Shown piece after piece: positions 55,376 through 64,000 of a stretch of DNA of 64,000 bases. Position numbers and translations under genes: made by a program. The stretch is from Sphaerochaeta sp. (GTDB taxonomy: Bacteria; Spirochaetota; Spirochaetia; Sphaerochaetales; Sphaerochaetaceae): assembly GCA_018399495.1 (NCBI GenBank), contig JAGYOG010000002.1, positions 62,001 through 126,000 of the forward strand, given 5' to 3'. Under the pieces are notes generated by a model, which was given only the letters and a program-made list of their open reading frames with translations, had not been told where the DNA came from and did no database searches. Every line of letters begins with the position of its first letter. Positions within the stretch are counted from its first letter, which is position 1.

Positions 55376-56077
55376 ATGAAAACAGACGGTAAAGTAGAAA
55401 ACATACCATACACCCTTCTCTATAGGAGAGGTCTTCGGCATATAACGGTTCGGGTCAAAGCGGATGGGAAGGTGAAGGTAAGCGCCCCATACGGAATATC
55501 GAAGGCCGCGGTAGAGCGGGTGATTATCAGCAATAAAGAGAAATTGCTCCATACTATTGTAAAACAGCAACAGGCAATGCATACCTATCAGAGTGGTGAG
55601 ATGTTTCTCTATGCTGGAGAGCGCTACACACTATTGTTGGAGGAAGGAGCGCATGCCACAATTACTCCTCGTGATTCCTCTTTGATCGTGACTTATGATC
55701 CTAGGAAGCCTCTGGAATCCTTTGGTATATGCCACCTGATCAAGGAACTCTATCGGGAAGAAGCACGCAAGAGGCTCTCTCCTTTGGTTGCTTATTGGGC
55801 AGAGGTCCTGCATGTTCCCATTCCTCCTTTTTCAGTACGTGACTCAAAAACCCGATGGGGTAGTTGCTCAGCAAAGGGCAGGTTGAATTTTTCCCTGCGT
55901 TGCCAAGCTCTAAGCGAAAAGCAACTCTCCTATCTGGTTCTTCATGAAATGGCACACCTCGTTCATTTCAATCACTCAAAAGAGTTTCATTCCCTACTTT
56001 TTCATTACATGAGCGACTATAAACAGGTGCAACGAGCCATTTTTTCTTTGCAGCAGGAGACCCAGCTCTGTCTTTGA
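55376..56077 (+). CDS. YgjP/DUF45-type zinc metalloprotease-like protein
   Basis: A 233-aa protein with the M48-like motif HEMAHLVHFNHSKEFH near residue 187 and the conserved DSKTRWGSCSAKGRLNFS before it. Members include E. coli YgjP/UpfP-like proteins and SprT-related zinc proteins; the substrate is unclear. It appears leaderless. It is divergent from an unknown protein with which it shares a -10 element. Confidence 0.88.
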   Translation: MKTDGKVENIPYTLLYRRGLRHITVRVKADGKVKVSAPYGISKAAVERVIISNKEKLLHTIVKQQQAMHTYQSGEMFLYAGERYTLLLEEGAHATITPRDSSLIVTYDPRKPLESFGICHLIKELYREEARKRLSPLVAYWAEVLHVPIPPFSVRDSKTRWGSCSAKGRLNFSLRCQALSEKQLSYLVLHEMAHLVHFNHSKEFHSLLFHYMSDYKQVQRAIFSLQQETQLCL

Positions 56078-56245
56078 TTCCCCAACGGAGCGAGTGTAGG
56101 GAAAGCAAGGTGAGATACTCTGTCCCTTGGGACGGAAAATGAGACAACGCCTCTTGAGTCCAGGGCTTGCTCTGGAGTATTGATGCCTTTCATTCACAAA
56201 TCTGATATAATTGTGTATCTTTGAAAGAAGAGGAGATACGATACT

Positions 56246-57454
56246 ATGAAACCTGATGTACTTGCAGATGGTGTTTACCGAGTAGCTGCGAAGGTTGGCA
56301 GTCGGGACCTGTTTGAAGGAATATGGCCTATCCCTGACGGAGTGATGTTGAACTCCTATGTGGTAAAAGGCAGTGAGAAACGTGTATTGGTCGATTTGGT
56401 GAAGGATTGGGATGGTGCACTGAAAGCTGTCAACGAACAGCTGGAGAGTCTTTCCCTCGGTGAGGGGGAGCTGGACTACATAGTCATCAACCATATGGAA
56501 CCCGATCACACCGGGGCAATGGCTGAAATTGTCAAGCACTACCCCGATGTAGAAATCCTTTGCAGTGCAAAAGCTGTTCCCTTGATAAAGCACTTCTATA
56601 AGATTGAGAAGCATGTCAGGGCAGTCACTGACGGGGAAACCCTCGACCTTGGGGGAAAGACCTTGAAGTTCTTCATGACACCGAATATCCACTGGCCTGA
56701 AACCATGATGACATACTTGGAAGAGGATGGGATTCTCTTCAGCTGTGATGCCTTTGGTTCTTTCGGTCGCTATGAACACTGCTTTGATGATGAGTTGAGT
56801 GCTGAAGAGACGGAAAAGATTGTAAGTGAAACAGAGCGCTACTATGCAAACATTGTCTCCTCCTTCTCGTCCTTTGTAATTAGGGGAATCGCCAAACTTG
56901 ATGGGCTTGCTATCAAGTTGGTTGCTCCGAGCCACGGAGTTGTATGGCGTTCAGAACCTGAGAAGATTATCGAGTGGTACAAGACCCTGGCCACCTACAT
57001 GCAAGGACCCAGGGAGAAAGAAGTAACCGTGGTCTGGTCAAGTATGTATGGAAACACCCAGGCTTTGCTCTCATCAATTATTGATGGCCTGGAGAGTGAG
57101 GGAATTCCTGTCCACGTATTGCAGATTCCCCAAACCCATGAATCCTTTGTCTTGGAGAAGGTGTGGAGAAGCGAGGGCTTAGTCATCGGTATGCCTACCT
57201 ACGAGTATAAGATGTTCCCCCCGATGTACCACGTTTTGGATATTCTTGAACGAAGCCATGTGCAAGGCAGGAAAACACTCCGCTTCGGATCGTTTGGATG
57301 GTCTGGTGGTGCGCAAAAGCAGTTTGATGAATTCTCTACTGCCATGAAGCTGGACTGTCGTGGTGTGGTTGAATATCAGGGTTCTCCTAGCGAAGAGGAC
57401 AAACAGAAAGCCTATGATCTGGCAAAGGCATTGGCCAAGGATATAAAGGGCTGA
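56246..57454 (+). CDS. Flavodiiron protein (A-type), O2/NO reductase
   Basis: A 402-aa cytoplasmic enzyme that reduces oxygen to water or nitric oxide to N2O, protecting anaerobes. The metallo-beta-lactamase half (1-250) has the diiron ligands NHMEPDHTGAM, CDAFGSFG and the late His in APSHGVVW. The flavodoxin half starts VVWSSMYGNTQAL near residue 258. There is no rubredoxin extension. AGAGGAG precedes the ATG, and TATAAT at 56206-56211 is a likely -10. Confidence 0.95.
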   Translation: MKPDVLADGVYRVAAKVGSRDLFEGIWPIPDGVMLNSYVVKGSEKRVLVDLVKDWDGALKAVNEQLESLSLGEGELDYIVINHMEPDHTGAMAEIVKHYPDVEILCSAKAVPLIKHFYKIEKHVRAVTDGETLDLGGKTLKFFMTPNIHWPETMMTYLEEDGILFSCDAFGSFGRYEHCFDDELSAEETEKIVSETERYYANIVSSFSSFVIRGIAKLDGLAIKLVAPSHGVVWRSEPEKIIEWYKTLATYMQGPREKEVTVVWSSMYGNTQALLSSIIDGLESEGIPVHVLQIPQTHESFVLEKVWRSEGLVIGMPTYEYKMFPPMYHVLDILERSHVQGRKTLRFGSFGWSGGAQKQFDEFSTAMKLDCRGVVEYQGSPSEEDKQKAYDLAKALAKDIKG

Positions 57455-57478
57455 TCTGACTAAATACAAAAACCAAGA

Positions 57479-57511
57479 GAGGCTGTTTCCTGAAAGGGAT
57501 ACAGCCTTTTC
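57479..57511 (+). terminator. Terminator after the flavodiiron gene
   Basis: AGGCTGT with ACAGCCT plus inner pairs (one mismatch), followed by TTTTC. It also separates the convergent puuD-like gene. Confidence 0.75.
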
Positions 57512-57512
57512 A

Positions 57513-58229
57513 TTATGCTTCTGCTACCTCAACAAACGCCTTGAAGAGAGGAATCATCTCTTCGGCCATGCTCTCAGGGTGCCATTGTACTCCAAGGATC
57601 CAGGGTCCAGTGGTGCACTCAATTGCTTCAATGCAACCATCGTTGCTTCTTGCTGTACACTGAAAATCAGGAGCAACTGCGTCAATGCATTGGTGGTGAA
57701 GACTGTTGACCCCAATCTCCCCACTTCCCAGTATGGATGCAAGTTTTGTGTTTTTCTGAATTATGACTAGGTGGCTAACTTGATCAAAGTGTTCCAGGTC
57801 TGGATGGGCGATGTGGTGGTCCTCTCTCATTGTATAGTCCTGGAAGAGCGTTCCCCCCTCAGCAACATTGATCAACTGACACCCCCGGCAGATACCGAGG
57901 ATAGGTTTTCCCATTTTCTTGGCAGCATGGTAGAGAGCAATCTGGAACATATCACTTTCTGCATCACTTTTTCCACAGGAAGGATGACGCTCTTGATGAT
58001 ACAATGATGGCTCGATATCCGGTCCACCTGACAGTAGAAGGCCATCACAGAGTGATAAAAGGGCATCAATGTTAACACCTGTGTTGGGAATTAGGATGAC
58101 AGAAGCCCTACTCTGTTCCAACTTTGAGACGTACCCTTCATTGGTGAAAATCCTCCGAAGGGAGGGGAACGCAGAGGTAGGCGGAGCCTGTTCATAGGTT
58201 CCGCCTATAGCGATGATCGGCCTACTCAT
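57513..58229 (-). CDS. Class I glutamine amidotransferase-like hydrolase (peptidase C26, PuuD-like)
   Basis: A 238-aa member of the gamma-glutamyl hydrolase group. The nucleophile cysteine is in ILGICRGCQLINVAEGG and the catalytic His-Glu in VQWHPES. E. coli PuuD cleaves gamma-glutamyl-GABA. With pepD next to it (4-bp overlap), a role in peptide or gamma-glutamyl compound breakdown is likely, but the substrate is not known. Confidence 0.92.
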   Translation of the reverse strand: MSRPIIAIGGTYEQAPPTSAFPSLRRIFTNEGYVSKLEQSRASVILIPNTGVNIDALLSLCDGLLLSGGPDIEPSLYHQERHPSCGKSDAESDMFQIALYHAAKKMGKPILGICRGCQLINVAEGGTLFQDYTMREDHHIAHPDLEHFDQVSHLVIIQKNTKLASILGSGEIGVNSLHHQCIDAVAPDFQCTARSNDGCIEAIECTTGPWILGVQWHPESMAEEMIPLFKAFVEVAEA

Positions 58230-59671
58230 GCAATGATTGAGAGAAGGTGACGGGTGAATCCACTGATACGATCAGCAGAGGATATGCTGAGGCGTTCCTT
58301 GGTGGAGTGGACATCAAACATATCAGGACCAAAGGAGACAGAGTCCATCCCTGGGATCCTGCTGTTGATGATGCCGCACTCAAGTCCGGCATGAATTGCC
58401 GTAATTTCCGGCTTCTTTCCGGTATACTCCTCATATGCCTTTGCACAGAACCCAGTCAACGCTGAATCAGGGTTTGGTGTCCAGGCAGGATAGGCTCCTT
58501 CAAAGGTTGTCTCGGCACCGGCAAGTGTAAAGACTGAAGCAAACCTGCGGGCAATATCGTTCCGCGCAGAGAGTACTGATGAGCGGTGGCTGCTGGTAAC
58601 ATGGAAAGCCTCTTTATCCAACCGAAGAATGGCCAGATTGGAAGATGTTTCCACGATGCTTGGAATCCTGAGGCTCATCGCATCGACACCATGCGGGGCA
58701 GCATACAGGCTGGTGAGCAGTTGCTTACTGATACGGCCATCGACGGCTCTCTTGGGAGTCTCTGTCTCTTCCAAGGTAAGTCGTACATCCGGGTCATTGA
58801 GTGCATATTCATCGCTGAATACCTGCTGGGTCTGTGAGACGAAAGCCTTCAATGTTTCAATGTCCCCAGAAGGTACTGCAAAAGAAAGGGAACAAACGGA
58901 AGGAATGACATTCCGTTTGGTTCCTCCTTCAGCCTTGAAGACCATACAGGAGGGAATCTGGCTCAATGTACGAGCTGCTACCTTGATGGCATTTGCTCGT
59001 TGTTTATGAATCTCTCCTCCGCTGTGTCCTCCAAGCATCCCGTCTGCAGTCAAGGTGAATGCCTTGTAGGAAGTAGGAACCGATTCCCACTGCACAGGAA
59101 GTGTTACATCAACCTCAATACCGCCAGCGCAGCCGATATAGAGTACTCCTTCTTCTTCAGTATCCAGGTTGATCAAAAGTCTGCTCTGTATCTTGTCTTT
59201 CTCGACGTGGAATGCACCAGTAAGCCCTGTTTCTTCACTGACGGTGAAGAGAGCTTCCAAGGGGCCGTGTTTAGCATCCTTGTCTGCGAGGATATCGAGC
59301 GCAAAAGCGATTGCAATTCCATTGTCTCCACCGAGGGTGGTTCCGTTTGCCTTGAGGAAGTCTCCATCGCGGACAAGCTCAATGGGGTCCTTGGAGAAAT
59401 CGTGATTACTCCAGGATTCCTTAACACAGACCATATCCATATGTCCTTGCAAGGCGACCGAAGGTCTCTTTTCATACCCTGGATAGGCTTTCTTTCGCAT
59501 GATTACATTGCCGATTGTATCAACAATAACTTCAAGTTCATGTTTCTTGGCAAAGGCGAGAAGGTACTGCCGTACACCTTCTTCATTGCCCGATTCTCGG
59601 GGAATGTCGGAAAGTTCAGAAAAATAATTCCAGAGTGGCTGGGGTTTCAACCCCTTTACTGATTCTTGCAT
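58226..59671 (-). CDS. pepD: Aminoacyl-histidine dipeptidase (M20 family)
   Basis: A 481-aa cytoplasmic zinc peptidase that splits Xaa-His and other dipeptides. Metal-binding blocks are LQGHMDMVC, LGGDNGIAIA and SEETGLTGA (catalytic Glu). The lid domain is in the middle and the final metal His lies near the C-terminus. AAGGAG precedes the ATG. Translationally coupled to the PuuD-like gene. Confidence 0.95.
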   Translation of the reverse strand: MQESVKGLKPQPLWNYFSELSDIPRESGNEEGVRQYLLAFAKKHELEVIVDTIGNVIMRKKAYPGYEKRPSVALQGHMDMVCVKESWSNHDFSKDPIELVRDGDFLKANGTTLGGDNGIAIAFALDILADKDAKHGPLEALFTVSEETGLTGAFHVEKDKIQSRLLINLDTEEEGVLYIGCAGGIEVDVTLPVQWESVPTSYKAFTLTADGMLGGHSGGEIHKQRANAIKVAARTLSQIPSCMVFKAEGGTKRNVIPSVCSLSFAVPSGDIETLKAFVSQTQQVFSDEYALNDPDVRLTLEETETPKRAVDGRISKQLLTSLYAAPHGVDAMSLRIPSIVETSSNLAILRLDKEAFHVTSSHRSSVLSARNDIARRFASVFTLAGAETTFEGAYPAWTPNPDSALTGFCAKAYEEYTGKKPEITAIHAGLECGIINSRIPGMDSVSFGPDMFDVHSTKERLSISSADRISGFTRHLLSIIA

Positions 59672-59695
59672 AGTCTCTTACTCCTTGTTTTTGTT

Positions 59696-60880
59696 TCAGA
59701 CAAAGCGATCACGGATTAGGTTGCCATCGACAAACAGACCCTTTATCTGCATATTGTCATCCAAGACAACCACATCCGCCTTATAGCCAGGAACCAACAT
59801 CCCTTGTTTTGCAAAGTTGTAGATTCGAGCAGGGTTCGTGGAACTCATCTGGCTTGCTTGTTGAATAGGTATTTCCCAATCTACTGCATTCTTCATACCC
59901 TGGAGCATGGTCAGTGCAGAACCTATGAACAGGTTAGGGTCCTTGATACTGACAAAAGCTCCATCCTCTCCCATTGTGCATTCAACCCCGTTTGCCATCA
60001 TGGAGCCACTTCTCTGTTTGGTGGGTTTGAGGCTGTCGGTTATCATGACGATATTGTCCAGTGGTTTCTCACGGAGCAACATTTTTATCAATTCAGGGTG
60101 AACATGTACTCCATCACAGATGATCTCACACTGCATATCTCTCTGGATGAGGATTGCTCCCACCGTTCCTGGGTTTCTGTGATGTAAACGGCTCATCGCA
60201 TTGAAGAAGTGGGTGGAGTGGAAGATGCCGCACTGCATCCCTTCCATAATGTTTTCATAGCTGGCATTGGTATGACCAGCAAGCAAAACAATGTTCCGTT
60301 CTCTTGCTAGGAGGGCCAATTCACGCATATGTTTGAGTTCTGGGGCTACTGTCATGCAAATGACCTTGCCTTGTCCTGTGTCGATTAGATCATTGAAGAC
60401 TTCAAGATTGACTGGTATAACTCCAGCAGGGTTCTGGGCTCCGACCCGTTCCATCGAGATAAAAGGCCCTTCCAGATTGATGCCCATGATCTTTGCACCC
60501 TGCTCACTACCCATGGCCTCAGCAATTGCCTTTGTACTGGCTTTCATTACATCAAGCTTGTCGGTGTATACAGTAGGCATGAATGCACTTACCCCAAAGT
60601 CTGCAAGTCGTTCACTCATTCCCAGGATTGAAGAAGCTTTTGCATCTTCTGTTCCATATCCTCCGATTCCATGAATATGGGAATCAATAAAGCCAGGCAT
60701 GATGTAGGAACCTCCCACATCAATCATGATGGTGTTGCTGGGTAATTGCTTTTCTGACAATCTTCTCATATTGAAGATGTCTCCAATTTCCCCTTTCTCA
60801 TCTATATAGAGGGCACAGTCTTTCAGTTTTGCATAGCCTGTTACAACAGTCCCATTGGTAAGTACGGTTCGTAGACTCAT
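59696..60880 (-). CDS. nagA: N-acetylglucosamine-6-phosphate deacetylase
   Basis: Removes acetate from GlcNAc-6-P during amino sugar use or cell wall recycling. 394 aa: metal HxH in IDSHIHGIGG, Glu in NLEGPFIS, His in LAGHTNAS, the substrate region FNAMSRLHHRNPG and the catalytic Asp in ITDSLKPT. No nagB is adjacent; it sits in a leftward block with peptidases and transporters. Confidence 0.95.
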   Translation of the reverse strand: MSLRTVLTNGTVVTGYAKLKDCALYIDEKGEIGDIFNMRRLSEKQLPSNTIMIDVGGSYIMPGFIDSHIHGIGGYGTEDAKASSILGMSERLADFGVSAFMPTVYTDKLDVMKASTKAIAEAMGSEQGAKIMGINLEGPFISMERVGAQNPAGVIPVNLEVFNDLIDTGQGKVICMTVAPELKHMRELALLARERNIVLLAGHTNASYENIMEGMQCGIFHSTHFFNAMSRLHHRNPGTVGAILIQRDMQCEIICDGVHVHPELIKMLLREKPLDNIVMITDSLKPTKQRSGSMMANGVECTMGEDGAFVSIKDPNLFIGSALTMLQGMKNAVDWEIPIQQASQMSSTNPARIYNFAKQGMLVPGYKADVVVLDDNMQIKGLFVDGNLIRDRFV

Positions 60881-60929
60881 GTAGATACCTCTCTTTTACT
60901 AACAACTATACGTTTATACGTAACCCAGG

Positions 60930-62294
60930 TCAATGAAAGGTAGCTGTCAGGTCATTAATCCATGCCTCTCTCTTGATACGGTATAGACCAATGAACAGCT
61001 TTGTGACCTCTTCCATCCCCAAAAGCAGGTAAAGCTGCCAGGTGTTGAGGTGAAGGAGGAAGACCCCGATGAAAGCAAGAGGAACCCCGACTGCCCAAAC
61101 TCCGAACATTTCTGCAAACATGGAGAATTTGGTATCTCCACCACTTCTGAGGACTCCCACAATAATGACCATGTTGATGCTTTTGATTGGAAGCAGGACT
61201 GCATTGATATAAAGACAGTAGATTGCTAGTTGCTTTACTCTATCAGAGATATTGAAGAAGGAGGTGAACAGGGGTGCAAGAAGGAATTCAAAGACCCCCA
61301 TGGCAATTCCCACCAGGAAAGCTGTGGTAATGAACCGTTTTGCATAGAGCAGGGCAAGGTGCCTTTGCTTTTCCCCAATCTTGACCCCGATCATGATCAG
61401 TGTTGCATTACTGACACCCATCATCAGGACAAAGAAAAGATTTCCTACTGATTCAGCGACATTGATGGAAGCGATGGCTTCAATTCCCATCTTGCTGTAT
61501 GCAACCTTGTAGGTGGCCATTCCCAAAGCCCAGAAAAACTCATTAATGATGACGGGCAAGCTGGTAGGTATGATATGCAACAGAAATGTCTTGTTCCAAC
61601 GGAATGCATCCCTATTTTTTATGGCTATGACAGGATGACGATGGTAGACAATCCACAAGAGTGCAATCACTTCAACCAGTCGACTTATGGTGGTAGCAAT
61701 TGCGGCTCCGGCTACACCCAATGCAGGAAATGGGCCGATACCAAAAATCAGGAGGTAGTTTCCAACAGCATTAAGGGTCAATGAGAAGAGAGCCACCTTT
61801 AAGGGAGTCTTTGCATATCCAATGACCCTCAGCGCAGTGGCAATCACTTGGCTGATTGCGGTAAACAGGTAGCTTATGCCGACAATCCTGAGGTAAGAGA
61901 TGCCTTGGCTGACCACTTCGCTTTCAGTGGTGAATATATGCATGATCTGTCGGGGTATGAACAAGGACGTCAAGGCAAAAAGCAACGCCCCGGATCCTGC
62001 CAGGGTGAAGGAGAGGCCGAGTACCCGTTGGATATTAGTTTCATTCTTGGCTCCCCAGTACTGGGAAAGGAAGATGGCTGAACCACTACAGACACCGAAG
62101 AACAGGACACTGATTAGGAAGAACATCTGGTTTCCCAGCGCAACAGCGGCAATAGATGTCTCACCGAGCTGTCCAATCATCAAGGTATCGACAAAGGAGA
62201 GGGAGTTGGTAAGTAAGCTCTGAAAGACCACCGGCAAGGCAATGGTCACCATCTTCTGATAGAACTCCCTATGTTCCGATATTGCTTTTTCCAC
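60930..62294 (-). CDS. MATE-family multidrug/Na+ exporter
   Basis: A 454-aa protein with about 12 membrane segments in two halves. Typical parts are LPVVFQSLLTNSLSFVDTLMIGQLG at the start and the matching second-half ISNATL-type region VLMMGVSNATLIMIGVKIG. The substrate is unknown. The GTG start comes 5 bp after the ygiQ stop, so coupling is likely. Confidence 0.93.
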   Translation of the reverse strand: MEKAISEHREFYQKMVTIALPVVFQSLLTNSLSFVDTLMIGQLGETSIAAVALGNQMFFLISVLFFGVCSGSAIFLSQYWGAKNETNIQRVLGLSFTLAGSGALLFALTSLFIPRQIMHIFTTESEVVSQGISYLRIVGISYLFTAISQVIATALRVIGYAKTPLKVALFSLTLNAVGNYLLIFGIGPFPALGVAGAAIATTISRLVEVIALLWIVYHRHPVIAIKNRDAFRWNKTFLLHIIPTSLPVIINEFFWALGMATYKVAYSKMGIEAIASINVAESVGNLFFVLMMGVSNATLIMIGVKIGEKQRHLALLYAKRFITTAFLVGIAMGVFEFLLAPLFTSFFNISDRVKQLAIYCLYINAVLLPIKSINMVIIVGVLRSGGDTKFSMFAEMFGVWAVGVPLAFIGVFLLHLNTWQLYLLLGMEEVTKLFIGLYRIKREAWINDLTATFH

Positions 62295-62299
62295 TAGGT

Positions 62300-64000
62300 T
62301 TACCGTCTTGTGAGAAGTATCCTCGACAAGTCCTTTCTCTGAGCTTTTTTCAAGGCCTCAAGAACCAAGGGGCGGTTTTCTTTTTTATTGTACTGCAGGA
62401 GGGCACGTTGCAGATGTCTTTCACGTCCCTTGGGAACGTATACACTGGCAAACTGCTTGCCAGGTCGTGGATCGAGACCAGTATAGTACATACAGGTTGA
62501 GACTGTCCCAGGAGTTGGATAAAATTCCTGCATTTGATCAGGAATGAACTGAAGTTTGTGTAAGTATAAGGCCAGGGTAATGGCATCCTCCAGCGTACTG
62601 CCTGGATGGGCAGCAATGAAGTAGGGTATCAGGTATTGTTTCTTTCCAGCTTCTTTAGTGGTTTTTTGGTAGAGTTCAGTAAACTCATCAAAGAGTGCTG
62701 CTCTTGGCTTCCCCATGGCATCAAGTACCTTGTCGCTGACATGCTCGGGAGCAATCTTGAGCTGACCACTGACATTGTGCCTAACAAGATGGTTCATAAA
62801 CCGTTCTCTGGTCTTTTTGTCACATACCTCCAGGAGATAGTCGTAGCGTATACCGCTTCTTATAAATACCTTCTTTACACGGGGAAGTGATTCAATTGCC
62901 TCAAGTAAATCGAGGTATCGTCCATGGTAGTCCTTCAAGTTGGCGCAAGGCCGGGGATAGAGACACTCTTTGGTTGGACAGGGCCCATAGGTTTTCTGCC
63001 TGTCACAGGCCAAGCCTTGGAAATTTGCAGTTGGACCTCCTAGGTCATGGATATATCCCTTGAATGCAGGATGCTCGCTCATTCTTTTGGCTTCCTTTAC
63101 CAAAGACTCCTTACTTCTTGTTTGAATCATTCTTCCCTGGTGACTGGTGATGGCGCAGAATGAACAAGACCCAAAACATCCACGATTACTGGTTATGGAG
63201 AACTGAACTTCCATGAGAGCAGGCACCCCACCTACTTTTTCATAGTCTGGATGTGCGTCAAGGGTGAAAGGAAGTTCATACAATTTGTCAAAAAACCCTT
63301 CTTCCAAGGGCAGGGCAGGAGGATTCTGGACAACCAAACGTTGCATGCAGGATTGAATGACTCTTTTTCCTGCTATAGGGTTTTCCTGCAGCATCTGCAT
63401 GCCAAATGCTTTTGCGTACGCCCTTTTCCCTGCTTCAGTTGGTGTATTGGACTGTTTGTTTCGTTCACTGACTTCTTCATAGGAGGGAAGTATACTCGTT
63501 GGTTCAGCTTCGATTTCAAAGGTATTTGGATTGGCCCAGTATACCGTTCCCTTGATATTCCTGAGGTGTGAGATAGGCTCACCCATATCAAGGCGACGGA
63601 CGATTTCAAGGGTCTGTCTCTCTCCCATACCATAGACCAAGAGATCGGCCTTTGCATCAAGAATGATGGGTTTGCGTACCTTGTCACTCCAATAGTCATA
63701 GTGACTAAGTCTTCTCAGTGAAGCTTCCAATCCCCCTATGATTATCGGGATGTCTTTACCGTACGCTTGTCTTGCCTTTGCAGTATACACCAATGTTGGG
63801 CGGTCGGGGCGAAGTCCTGCCTTACCATCGGGACTGTATTCATCTTCACTACGAGGTTTTGCATTGGCGGTATAATGGGAGACCATGCTGTCAATATTTC
63901 CTCCACTTATAAGGCAACAAAGACGGGGTTTCCCTAATTTGAGAAAATCTTTTGTTGAGTTCCAGTCGGGTTGTGCGATAATACCAACACGATAACCTTC
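62300..64000 (-). CDS. ygiQ: YgiQ-family radical SAM protein, partial (N-terminus beyond window end)
   Basis: 567 visible residues, open at the window edge. The frame continues upstream of the ATG at 63886 with YRVGIIAQPDW and GGNIDSMVSHYTANAKPR, which are typical internal YgiQ sequence, so that ATG is not the start. The iron-sulfur motif is RGCFGSCSFCAI (CX3CX2C), and HKLQFIPDQMQEFYPTPGTVST near the C-terminus is characteristic. The reaction is not established for the family. Confidence 0.95.
   Translation of the reverse strand, partial: EGYRVGIIAQPDWNSTKDFLKLGKPRLCCLISGGNIDSMVSHYTANAKPRSEDEYSPDGKAGLRPDRPTLVYTAKARQAYGKDIPIIIGGLEASLRRLSHYDYWSDKVRKPIILDAKADLLVYGMGERQTLEIVRRLDMGEPISHLRNIKGTVYWANPNTFEIEAEPTSILPSYEEVSERNKQSNTPTEAGKRAYAKAFGMQMLQENPIAGKRVIQSCMQRLVVQNPPALPLEEGFFDKLYELPFTLDAHPDYEKVGGVPALMEVQFSITSNRGCFGSCSFCAITSHQGRMIQTRSKESLVKEAKRMSEHPAFKGYIHDLGGPTANFQGLACDRQKTYGPCPTKECLYPRPCANLKDYHGRYLDLLEAIESLPRVKKVFIRSGIRYDYLLEVCDKKTRERFMNHLVRHNVSGQLKIAPEHVSDKVLDAMGKPRAALFDEFTELYQKTTKEAGKKQYLIPYFIAAHPGSTLEDAITLALYLHKLQFIPDQMQEFYPTPGTVSTCMYYTGLDPRPGKQFASVYVPKGRERHLQRALLQYNKKENRPLVLEALKKAQRKDLSRILLTRR

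Noticed and set aside
56078-56205. Possible structured RNA before the flavodiiron gene (GTCCCTTGGGAC hairpin and GCAAG/CTTGC arms)
   Set aside because: The likely -10 (TATAAT at 56206) lies downstream, so it would not be in the leader; no known RNA family matched from memory.
1-64000. CRISPR arrays, complete prophage or tRNA/rRNA genes
   Set aside because: No regularly spaced repeats, phage structural genes or rRNA/tRNA signatures were found in the window.

Overview
The window looks like the origin-proximal part of a chromosome from an anaerobic, Gram-negative-type bacterium. It is most consistent with a Sphaerochaeta-like spirochaete. That placement is my inference from gene content: class III ribonucleotide reductase, a flavodiiron protein, spirochaete-style GyrA/GyrB, a DUF39-type homocysteine route, a cyclophilin-FKBP fusion, and Lgt and YidC with a large periplasmic domain. 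No species is claimed. Base composition is moderate throughout except for a clearly GC-richer transposon scar near 51.05-52.6 kb.

Layout. 1-4.9 kb: a tight leftward operon (YqfO-like protein, DUF39, NIL-ferredoxin, UPF0280, MetH) that should make homocysteine from aspartate semialdehyde and sulfide and then methylate it to methionine. 4.9-11 kb: pth, a very large GH13 protein, a dicarboxylate/amino-acid symporter and an unknown membrane protein. 11-16.3 kb: leftward aldo/keto reductase, gpmI, Xaa-Pro aminopeptidase and lgt. 16.4-19.9 kb: ctpA, rsmE and an odd AAA+ sigma54-type protein without an HTH. 19.9-22.7 kb: ferrous iron uptake (two FeoA, FeoB, a 54-aa Cys-rich protein) with two matching palindromic operators. 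22.7-26 kb: a GGDEF protein, a DnaA-box cluster and murA. 26-33.2 kb: a PfkB kinase, an MFS transporter with its ArsR-type regulator, metK behind a SAM-II-like leader, and nrdDG behind a cobalamin riboswitch.

33.2-45.5 kb is the replication origin neighbourhood: rpmH-rnpA-yidC-jag, dnaN-recF-dciA, oriC with six DnaA boxes and a DnaA-trio run, and dnaA, all leftward, then gyrB-gyrA rightward. A 690-bp gene-free stretch follows with four parS sites, then a NifU-like gene, parA-parB, a double immunophilin and radA. 50.6-52.6 kb is a scar of a truncated traB paralogue and two fused transposase fragments, next to an intact traB. 54-64 kb holds lysO, a YgjP-type metalloprotease, a flavodiiron protein and a leftward block of puuD-like, pepD, nagA, a MATE exporter and ygiQ (cut by the window end).

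Two themes tie the region together. First, methionine/SAM/cobalamin control: B12-dependent MetH, a SAM-sensing leader on metK and a B12 riboswitch on the B12-independent nucleotide reductase. Second, promoter architecture: at least nine first-in-operon genes (including dnaA and parA) have a -10 hexamer ending 6-8 nt before the ATG and no Shine-Dalgarno sequence, which predicts leaderless mRNAs. Other genes in the window have ordinary leaders with strong GGAG-type sites. The two classes sit side by side, which makes this the most testable new pattern here.
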